NCBI GenBank assembly: GCA_031401815.1
Contig: JANNRW010000147.1
Location: 1-12,326 of the forward strand
Direction of reading: 5' to 3'
DNA length: 12,326 nucleotides
From: JANNRW01 sp031401815
GTDB lineage: Bacteria > Desulfobacterota > Desulfuromonadia > Geobacterales > DSM-12255
The notes beneath the pieces were generated by a model that was given only the letters and a program-made list of their open reading frames with translations, made no database searches and was not told the origin of the DNA. Each line of letters begins with the position of its first letter. Within the stretch, counting starts at the first letter, position 1. This document shows positions 6,785 to 12,326 of this stretch, one piece after another. The translations under genes and the position numbers were made by a program.

Positions 6785-7450
6785 ATGCAAATACTTAAAA
6801 GTGTAGTAGGAAGAAAGATCTTCATGGCGATCACCGGCCAGTGCATGGTGCTCTTCGCCGTTGTCCATATGGTGGGCAACTCATCCATTTTCGTAGGTCC
6901 TGACGGGATCAATGCCTATGCAAAACATCTGCATGACCTTGGCCCTCTTGTCTGGATGTTCCGCGCCGGGCTGTTCGGACTGGCAGCAGTGCACATCTTC
7001 TACGGCATCCAGCTGACGCTTGAAAACAGCGCCGCCAATCCTGATTCATATGCTGTCAAAAAGCAGCTTAAAGCGACTTTCGCCAGCTCTACAATGATCT
7101 GGACAGGGCTCATAATCTGTCTGTTCATCATTTTTCACATCCTCCACTTCACTGCCCGCGTAACGCCAGGCATTGTACAGGGTGTTGATGCTCTCGGTCG
7201 ATACGATGTCTTCACAATGGTAGTTTCAGCTTTCAGGAACGGCGGCACTGCCTTTATCTACGTCGCTGCCATGATCGCACTTTTCCTGCATCTTTCACAC
7301 GGCATACAGAGCTTTTTCCAGACAATGGGGTGGAACACCGACACGACACAGTGCTGGATCTCCACAGCTGGTAAAGCGGTTGCCTTCATCCTGCTCGCCG
7401 GTTATGCGGTCATCCCGCTCTCAATCCTGGCCAGCGCTCTGATTAAATAG
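6785..7450 (+). CDS. sdhC: Succinate dehydrogenase/fumarate reductase cytochrome b subunit (B-type, SdhC/FrdC)
   Basis: The membrane anchor that passes electrons between the Fe-S subunit and the quinone pool through two b hemes. The 221-residue product has five hydrophobic helices at about 14-33, 54-75, 103-123, 155-175 and 197-218. It carries four candidate axial heme ligands: His28, His70, His118 (or His121) and His169 (or His172). The first two positions are the same as in Bacillus subtilis SdhC. No SdhD follows, which fits the single-polypeptide, di-heme b558 family. ATG 6785 is preceded by aaaaaggga at 6770-6778. A longer upstream reading frame exists but lacks a ribosome site. sdhA begins 10 bases after the stop. 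Confidence 0.93.
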   Translation: MQILKSVVGRKIFMAITGQCMVLFAVVHMVGNSSIFVGPDGINAYAKHLHDLGPLVWMFRAGLFGLAAVHIFYGIQLTLENSAANPDSYAVKKQLKATFASSTMIWTGLIICLFIIFHILHFTARVTPGIVQGVDALGRYDVFTMVVSAFRNGGTAFIYVAAMIALFLHLSHGIQSFFQTMGWNTDTTQCWISTAGKAVAFILLAGYAVIPLSILASALIK

Positions 7451-7460
7451 GGGGTTTATA

Positions 7461-9377
7461 GTGATACTCGACGGAAAATGTCCAACCGGACCGATTGAAA
7501 AAACATGGGACAAGCACCGCTTCGATCTGAAGCTGGTCAACCCGGCTAACAAGCGCAAGTACAAGGTGATCATGGTAGGAACAGGCCTGGCCGGTGGAGC
7601 TGCTGCCGCATCTCTTGGAGAACTCGGCTACAGTGTAGAGGCGTTCTGCTATCAGGACTCTCCGCGCCGCGCCCACTCCATTGCTGCCCAGGGTGGAATA
7701 AACGCCGCCAAAAACTACCCCAACGACGGTGACTCGATCTACCGTCTCTTCTACGACACCATAAAGGGTGGCGATTTCCGCGCCCGTGAAGCTGACGTCT
7801 GGCGTCTTGCCCAGGTCTCCAACAACATCATCGACCAGTGCGTTGCTCAGGGCGTTCCTTTTGGCCGTGACTATGCAGGCTACCTCGACAACCGCTCCTT
7901 CGGCGGCGCCCAGGTTTCCCGTACCTTCTTTTCCCGCGGCCAGACCGGTCAGCAACTCCTGCTCGGTGCCTACTCCGCTCTTTCCCGTCAGATCAAGGCA
8001 GGGACGGTCAAGATGTACAACCGCACTGAGATGCTCGACCTCATTGTCGTTGACGGCGTTGCCAAAGGGATTACTGTGCGCGATATGGTGACCGGCGAAA
8101 TCCGCGCCCATATGGCTGATGCAGTCTGCCTGGCCACCGGCGGCTATGTCAACGTCTTCTACCTCTCCACCAACGCCATGGGCTGCTCGGTTACGGCTAA
8201 CTGGAAAGCTCACAAAAAGGGTGCCTACTTCGCCAACCCCTGTTACACACAGATCCACCCGACCTGCATTCCTCAAACCGGCGACCACCAGTCCAAGCTG
8301 ACCCTCATGTCTGAATCACTCAGAAACGACGGTCGTTGCTGGGTTCCCAAGAAGAAGGAAGATATTGGCAAGCACCCAAGTGAAGTTCCAGAAGGGGATC
8401 GTGACTACTACCTTGAGCGCAAGTACCCGAGCTACGGCAACCTTGCTCCCAGGGATATTGCCTCCCGTGCTGCCAAAGAGCAGTGTGACGATGGTCGGGG
8501 TGTCGGTCCGGGTGGCCGTGGGGTGTACCTTGATTTTGCTGACTCCATCAAGCGTCTGAGCGAAGACACCATCAGGGAGCGTTACGGCAACCTTTTTGAA
8601 ATGTATGAGAAGATTACCGATGAGAACGGCTACAAACGGCCGATGCGTATGTACCCTGCACCGCACTACTCCATGGGTGGTCTCTGGGTTGACTACAACC
8701 TCATGAGCAACGTTCCGGGTCTGTTTGTTCTCGGTGAGGCCAACTTCTCCGTCCACGGTGCAAACCGTCTTGGTGCTTCTGCTCTTATGCAAGGACTGGC
8801 AGATGGCTACTTCGTCATCCCCTACACAATCGGCGGTTATCTTGCCGGTATCAAACCTGGTGATTATTCCCTTGATCATGCTGAAGTCAAGAAGTCTATC
8901 GAAGATGTACAAGCTACCAACGACAAGATGTTTGCCCTCAAGGGTAAAAAGACTGTCAGCGAGATCTACCGGGCGCTCGGCAAGGTCATGTGGGAAAATG
9001 TCGGTATGGCCAGAAGCGACGCCAGTCTCAAGAATGCGCTCAAGGAGATCCCGAAGCTGCGCGAAGAGTTCTGGAGCGATGTCAACATCAGCGGTGAGGG
9101 GGGCGAAATGAACCAGCAGCTTGAGAATGCTGGCCGCGTTGCTGATTTTCTCGAGTTTTCCGAGCTTCTCTGCAAGGACGCCCTCGACCGTGAAGAGTCC
9201 TGCGGCGGGCATTTCCGCGTTGAGCATCAGATGCCTGATGGTGAAGCAAAACGTAATGATGCCGACTTCTGCTATGTAGCCGCCTGGGAGTTCAAGGGTG
9301 TCGGCAAGGAGCCAGAGCTTCACAAAGAGCCGTTGAAATTCGATAACGTCCATCTGGCGGTAAGGAGTTATAAATAA
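7461..9377 (+). CDS. sdhA: Succinate dehydrogenase/fumarate reductase flavoprotein subunit (SdhA/FrdA)
   Basis: The catalytic subunit interconverts succinate and fumarate on covalently bound FAD. The 638-residue product has the dinucleotide fold (VGTGLAGG, 39-46) and the flavin-linking HSIAAQGGINA with His72. Active-site segments are QIHPT (His266), PRDIASR (Arg331, the proton shuttle), PAPHYSMGG (His402) and GANRLGASAL (Arg436). Size and spacing fit the Wolinella/Bacillus-like B-type family rather than E. coli SdhA. The start is GTG 7461 with aggggg (7449-7454) overlapping the sdhC stop. Its codons are strongly biased to C endings compared with neighbours, as in highly expressed genes, which creates long false ORFs on the other strand. 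In Geobacter sulfurreducens one such enzyme works in both directions; that role here is inferred. Confidence 0.96.
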   Translation: MILDGKCPTGPIEKTWDKHRFDLKLVNPANKRKYKVIMVGTGLAGGAAAASLGELGYSVEAFCYQDSPRRAHSIAAQGGINAAKNYPNDGDSIYRLFYDTIKGGDFRAREADVWRLAQVSNNIIDQCVAQGVPFGRDYAGYLDNRSFGGAQVSRTFFSRGQTGQQLLLGAYSALSRQIKAGTVKMYNRTEMLDLIVVDGVAKGITVRDMVTGEIRAHMADAVCLATGGYVNVFYLSTNAMGCSVTANWKAHKKGAYFANPCYTQIHPTCIPQTGDHQSKLTLMSESLRNDGRCWVPKKKEDIGKHPSEVPEGDRDYYLERKYPSYGNLAPRDIASRAAKEQCDDGRGVGPGGRGVYLDFADSIKRLSEDTIRERYGNLFEMYEKITDENGYKRPMRMYPAPHYSMGGLWVDYNLMSNVPGLFVLGEANFSVHGANRLGASALMQGLADGYFVIPYTIGGYLAGIKPGDYSLDHAEVKKSIEDVQATNDKMFALKGKKTVSEIYRALGKVMWENVGMARSDASLKNALKEIPKLREEFWSDVNISGEGGEMNQQLENAGRVADFLEFSELLCKDALDREESCGGHFRVEHQMPDGEAKRNDADFCYVAAWEFKGVGKEPELHKEPLKFDNVHLAVRSYK

Positions 9378-10141
9378 TGAGCACACATAATACCAATACA
9401 ATGAATCTGACACTCCACGTCTGGCGCCAAAAGGGGCCAAATGCCCCAGGCAAGCTGGAGACATATGAAGCAAAGCATGTGAGCCCGGACATGTCCTTTC
9501 TTGAGATGGTCGATGAAGTGAACGAGACCCTGATCAAAAAAGGTGTTGATCCCATAGCATTCGACCATGACTGCCGCGAAGGGATCTGCGGCATGTGCTC
9601 CATGGTCGTCAACGGCGTACCCCATGGCGGACAGGATCGTACCACTGTCTGTCAGCTGCATATGCGCTCTTTCAAGGATGGAGATAACATCTTCATCGAA
9701 CCCTGGCGGGCCACAGCCTTCCCGGTTATCAAGGATATGGTTGTTGACCGCAGCGCACTTGATACCATCATCCAGGCCGGCGGCTATATCTCCTGTCACA
9801 CCGGCGGAGTTCCTGATGGCAATGCCGTCATTGTTCCAAAGCCGGAAGCAGAATACGCAATGGACGCTGCCGAGTGCATCGGCTGCGGCGCATGCGTAGC
9901 AGGCTGCCCTAACGGAAGTGCAATGCTCTTCACCAGCGCCAAGGTTGCCCAGCTTGCAGCTCTGCCCCAAGGCAAAGCCGAGGCAGCGACTCGGGTACAT
10001 GCCATGACAGAGGCTCTCCAAGATTGCGGCTTCGGTAACTGCACCAATCACTATGAGTGCCAGTCATCATGCCCTAAAGGGATCAACGTCAAGTTTATCG
10101 CCAAGCTCAACAGGGAGTACCTGAAAGCTGTATTCCAGTAA
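9377..10141 (+). CDS. sdhB: Succinate dehydrogenase/fumarate reductase iron-sulfur subunit (SdhB/FrdB)
   Basis: Carries electrons from FAD to the cytochrome b anchor through three clusters. In the 254-residue product the [2Fe-2S] ligands are Cys66, Cys71, Cys74 and Cys92 (CREGICGMC and TVC). The [4Fe-4S] ligands are Cys167, Cys170, Cys173 (CIGCGAC) and Cys232. The [3Fe-4S] ligands are Cys177, Cys222 and Cys228. All expected cysteines are present; Cys140 and Cys217 are extra. ATG 9377 shares its first base with the last base of the sdhA stop (TAATG) and has aaggag at 9362-9367, so translation is coupled. The operon ends 25 bases later at a strong terminator. Confidence 0.96.
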   Translation: MSTHNTNTMNLTLHVWRQKGPNAPGKLETYEAKHVSPDMSFLEMVDEVNETLIKKGVDPIAFDHDCREGICGMCSMVVNGVPHGGQDRTTVCQLHMRSFKDGDNIFIEPWRATAFPVIKDMVVDRSALDTIIQAGGYISCHTGGVPDGNAVIVPKPEAEYAMDAAECIGCGACVAGCPNGSAMLFTSAKVAQLAALPQGKAEAATRVHAMTEALQDCGFGNCTNHYECQSSCPKGINVKFIAKLNREYLKAVFQ

Positions 10142-10157
10142 CAGAGCTGTTATTGAA

Positions 10158-10193
10158 ACAAAAAAAGGCGGGCCATGTGCCCGCCTTTTTTTG
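10158..10193. terminator. Bidirectional intrinsic terminator after sdhB
   Basis: A perfect 7-bp GC stem (10167-10173 ggcgggc with 10179-10185 gcccgcc) has the loop catgt, an A tract before it (10160-10166) and seven Ts after it (10186-10192). It can act on both strands and closes the sdhC-A-B operon. Confidence 0.93.
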
Positions 10194-10218
10194 TTGATTC
10201 AACCTAGAAAAAGCATTT

Positions 10219-10351
10219 AACACAGAGACACTGAGATAATCATTACAGAGACTTAGATAAAATATCAGCTTCATTTGTGTTCACCTTTCAGGTTGTACGG
10301 TGGTTTCAAATAATCTCAATGATTTCCTCTGTGTCTCAGTGCCTCTGTGTT
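10219..10351. repeat. Inverted repeat with 18-bp arms (acacagag type)
   Basis: The arm at 10219-10236 (aacacagagacactgaga) is the reverse complement of 10334-10351 with one mismatch. Further inward, aatcatt sequences on both sides also correspond, with a short insertion on the right side (about 10326-10333). The roughly 133-base unit has no ORF and no transposase. It looks like a small palindromic or MITE-like element of the cacagag class seen scattered in bacterial genomes. Confidence 0.65.
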
Positions 10352-10377
10352 TCAACTGCCGTTTTTAGGTTCAATTT

Positions 10378-10536
10378 TGATGCACTCGCAAATTCTCTAA
10401 ACAAGTCCCCTCCCCCCTGGCGGGGGAGGGTCAGGGTGGGGGGGGAGGTGCCATGATATCAGTAAGTTGCAGCTTCACCCACCCCCTGACCCCCTCCCGT
10501 CAAGGGAGGGGGAAAAGACTTTTTGCGAGTGCATCA
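10378..10536. repeat. Nested palindromic GC-rich element (MITE-like), 159 bp
   Basis: The outer arms at 10378-10392 (tgatgcactcgcaaa) and 10522-10536 are exact 15-bp inverted repeats. Each side holds a perfect 9-bp C-rich/G-rich hairpin: 10408-10416 with 10422-10430 (loop ctggc) and 10490-10498 with 10504-10512 (loop gtcaa). The segments 10431-10444 and 10476-10489 are roughly complementary as well, so the whole unit can form a branched cruciform. No coding capacity is credible; reading through it gives the typical repeat peptide PPPDPLPSREGE. It stops nine bases before the ribosome site of the next gene. Confidence 0.8.
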
Positions 10537-10544
10537 CCATTAAT

Positions 10545-10549
10545 GGAGG
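10545..10549 (+). promoter_or_regulatory. Ribosome binding site fixing the GTG start of the response regulator
   Basis: ggagg at 10545-10549 lies four bases before GTG 10554, from which the receiver domain reads immediately (VTFTKLVLLIDDEE). The upstream TTG at 10467 would add 29 residues encoded by the palindromic element, so it is rejected. Confidence 0.8.
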
Positions 10550-10553
10550 TACA

Positions 10554-11951
10554 GTGACTTTTACAAAGCTGGTTCTTCTCATAGATGACGAAGAGTTTAC
10601 CCTTAAAGCCGGAAAACTGGCACTGAACGGGAGTGGCATTACAAATGTAACAACACTCTCCGAACCTCTTGCTGTTCTCCCTTACCTTCTTTCGAATACT
10701 GTGTCGGTAATAATTCTTGATCTCAATATGCCTAACCTGTCAGGGCTTGAACTGCTGCTGGAGATAGTGGAGAAATATCCGCATATTCCGGTCATCATGA
10801 TGACTGCCAGTGACGAAATCTCAAATGTTGTAAAGTGTATGAAGTCAGGCGCATTCGACTATCTGGTGAAACCGGTCGAATCGAGCCGTTTTGTCTCAAC
10901 TGTCAGAAAGGCGCTTGAGCTCTGCGATATCTCCAGTGAGCTTTCGTCACTTAAACAGCTTTTTCTGTCTGACAGACTGGAACATCCATCAGCCTTCTCC
11001 GGGATAATCACCGGAAACAGGAAGATGAGAGCGCTTTTTCAGTATATTGAGGTTGTTGCTCCGACAAGACAACCTATCATGGTTACCGGGGAGACAGGCA
11101 CAGGAAAAGAGATGATTGCCCGTGCCATACATGAACTGAGCGGTTGTCCGGGAGCTTTTGTGGCAGTGAATGTTGCCGGGCTTGATGACAACATGTTTTC
11201 CGACACCCTTTTCGGGCACAAGAGAGGAGCGTTTACAGGGGCTGAGCAGTCGCGGGAGGGGCTTATTGCAAGAGCAGCCGGCGGGACGCTCTTTCTTGAC
11301 GAGATAGGGGATCTCTCAGAGTGCTCGCAGATAAAGCTGCTTCGTTTGATGCAGGAGAAGGAGTACTACCCGGCAGGTTCAGATATTGTCAAAAAGAGCG
11401 ATGCCCGTATTCTGCTCGCAACAAACAGGGATCTGCCGGAACTGATTACCAGGGGGAGGTTTCGTAACGACCTCTACTACCGGCTGAAAGCTCATCAGGT
11501 GCATATACCCCCCCTGCGGGAGCGGATTGATGATCTCCCCCTTCTGCTGGATTACTTTTTAGAGCTAGGTGTACAGACATTTGACAAGCCAAAGCCGGAA
11601 GTGCCCCGGCAGCTATTGACCGGCCTCTCGCTTTACAATTTCCCCGGCAATGTCAGGGAGCTTGAGGCTCTGGTTTTTGATGCAATTGCCAGACATCAGT
11701 CAGGTGAACTAAAGGTTGATGTCATGAATAAAAGCCACTTGGGGTGGGAATCGATACAGAGTGCGACTGTTACGAATCAAAATCAGCTTGTCGCTATTTT
11801 CGGGAAGTTTCCGACATTGGAACAGGTTGAAGATTATATGATTGATGAAGCATTGAAATCTTCCGGAGGCAATCAGGGAATTGCGGCAAATATGCTTGGA
11901 ATAAGTCGTCAGACCCTTAATAAAAGAGTTGGCACAAAGACTAGAGTCTGA
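10554..11951 (+). CDS. Sigma-54-dependent response regulator (REC-AAA+-Fis)
   Basis: An NtrC-type activator that, when phosphorylated, drives open-complex formation by sigma-54 RNA polymerase. The 465-residue product starts with a receiver domain (about 5-120) with acidic Asp11-Asp12, phospho-acceptor Asp56 (ILDLNMPNLSG), Thr84 and Lys106. The AAA+ domain (about 148-380) has Walker A GETGTGKE (179-186), the sigma-54 contact loop GAFTGA (225-230), Walker B LFLDEI (246-251) and FPGNVREL. A C-terminal Fis-type helix-turn-helix (about 430-460, NQGIAANMLGISRQTLNKR) would bind DNA. All key residues are intact. The AAA+ segment around 203-222 (AVNVAGLDDNMFSDTLFGH) departs from the usual consensus. 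No histidine kinase is next to it within the window, so signal and targets are unknown. It lies directly behind a palindromic element and converges with a minus-strand gene. Confidence 0.93.
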   Translation: MTFTKLVLLIDDEEFTLKAGKLALNGSGITNVTTLSEPLAVLPYLLSNTVSVIILDLNMPNLSGLELLLEIVEKYPHIPVIMMTASDEISNVVKCMKSGAFDYLVKPVESSRFVSTVRKALELCDISSELSSLKQLFLSDRLEHPSAFSGIITGNRKMRALFQYIEVVAPTRQPIMVTGETGTGKEMIARAIHELSGCPGAFVAVNVAGLDDNMFSDTLFGHKRGAFTGAEQSREGLIARAAGGTLFLDEIGDLSECSQIKLLRLMQEKEYYPAGSDIVKKSDARILLATNRDLPELITRGRFRNDLYYRLKAHQVHIPPLRERIDDLPLLLDYFLELGVQTFDKPKPEVPRQLLTGLSLYNFPGNVRELEALVFDAIARHQSGELKVDVMNKSHLGWESIQSATVTNQNQLVAIFGKFPTLEQVEDYMIDEALKSSGGNQGIAANMLGISRQTLNKRVGTKTRV

Positions 11952-12326
11952 ACGAAGTAGTAAAAATCCTCACCACGGCAATCATTACAAACCCGCTGTT
12001 GAATATCATGCTTGCAATTGCAACCCTCCTCTGGAACTGAGGGATTATCCCTTCAAGGCTCCGTACCCCCCTGAATTTTTGAGCAACACCAGCCGATACT
12101 CCGCTGATGACCCCTCCGATCAGGCAGCCGTAGAGAATATAGCCGATACCCCCGTACTCTTTCTGAAGCATGCAGAAGGGGCAGTGATGTGTAGGAAGCT
12201 CGTAGAAATAGAGAGAAATGAAAGATATCAGGGCGACAACCGAAGTCAGAAAAAAGGCTGACGCTGATACTGAAAAGAGATACCAGCCCCTGTTTTTGCT
12301 GACGGAATAAAAACCGCTGGCCAGGT
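11941..12326 (-). CDS. Multi-pass membrane protein with a CPFC motif, 5' end beyond the window
   Basis: On the minus strand one frame stays open from the window edge to a TAG at 11943-11941, 127 codons, so the start lies outside. I do not recognise the family. Visible features are a hydrophobic helix (WYLFSVSASAFFLTSVVALI and onward), then ELPTHHCPFCMLQKEYGG with a CxxC pair next to two histidines, then a second helix (YILYGCLIGGVISGVSAGVA), a basic loop (QKFRGVRSLE) and a third helix near the end (ASMIFNSGFVMIAVVRI). The HHCPFC group between helices could bind metal or heme or act in thiol chemistry; this is speculation from the motif alone. Its last 11 bases overlap the 3' end of the response regulator gene, tail to tail, with no terminator between them. 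Confidence 0.7.
   Translation of the reverse strand, partial: LASGFYSVSKNRGWYLFSVSASAFFLTSVVALISFISLYFYELPTHHCPFCMLQKEYGGIGYILYGCLIGGVISGVSAGVAQKFRGVRSLEGIIPQFQRRVAIASMIFNSGFVMIAVVRIFTTSFRL

Noticed and set aside
7443..8288. 281-codon open frame on the minus strand across sdhC/sdhA
   Set aside because: It lies wholly opposite sdhA, whose strong bias for C-ending codons removes stops on the other strand. The translation shows no recognisable domain and sdhA is certain.
8316..9473. 385-codon open frame on the minus strand across sdhA/sdhB
   Set aside because: This is also a shadow of codon bias in sdhA. The product is not family-like and it has no convincing ribosome site.
9368..10051. 227-codon minus-strand open frame opposite sdhB
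   Set aside because: sdhB has all the expected Fe-S cysteines; this frame is its complement, with no independent support.
10467..10553. N-terminal extension of the response regulator from TTG 10467
   Set aside because: It is translated from the palindromic element (PPPDPLPSREGE type peptide). The GTG at 10554 has a proper ggagg and begins at the receiver domain.
11929..12261. 110-codon plus-strand open frame after the regulator
   Set aside because: It overlaps the minus-strand membrane protein, has no ribosome site and encodes a low-order, unrecognisable sequence.

Overview
The window reads as chromosomal core DNA of a Geobacter-like deltaproteobacterium (Desulfuromonadales/Geobacterales). 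This is an inference from gene content and order, not a database match. The supporting genes are a three-subunit, B-type succinate dehydrogenase/fumarate reductase (C-A-B order, one di-heme cytochrome b anchor, no SdhD), a Gram-negative zapB/zapA pair, a firmicute-like rny-ymdB pair, a sigma-54-type response regulator, and GC-rich palindromic intergenic repeats.

Layout. Positions 1-182 hold two copies of a 37-bp palindromic repeat. Positions 183-646 hold a secreted ankyrin-repeat gene broken by a 14-bp tandem duplication. A strong intrinsic terminator (725-757) sits directly in front of the Shine-Dalgarno of an RluA-family pseudouridine synthase gene (773-1528). That gene is abutted by a zapB-like gene (1529-1780) and zapA (1777-2058). 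The gap at 2059-2368 has no gene but can fold into a long nested hairpin. Because zapA and the 5-formyl-THF cyclo-ligase gene flank it, it is a candidate 6S RNA locus.

The next block is a tight same-strand run: 5-formyl-THF cyclo-ligase (2369-2938), RNase Y (2955-4523), a YmdB-type metallophosphoesterase (4513-5301) and tyrosyl-tRNA synthetase (5314-6522). After a 262-bp leader come sdhC-sdhA-sdhB (6785-10141), closed by a bidirectional terminator (10167-10192). Two palindromic elements (10219-10351 and 10378-10536) fill the next gap, the second ending just before the ribosome binding site of a REC-AAA+-Fis regulator (10554-11951). A membrane-protein gene on the minus strand (11941 to beyond 12326) converges on it with an 11-bp overlap and is cut by the window edge.

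How the genes fit together: the first half is housekeeping (RNA modification, Z-ring assembly, one-carbon metabolism, mRNA turnover, tRNA charging). The sdh/frd operon links the TCA cycle to the quinone pool. No plasmid, phage, transposase, CRISPR or defence gene is visible. The unusual content is non-coding or structural: the candidate RNA, the possible attenuator, the palindromes and the frameshifting duplication. I did not find a convincing new multi-gene system.
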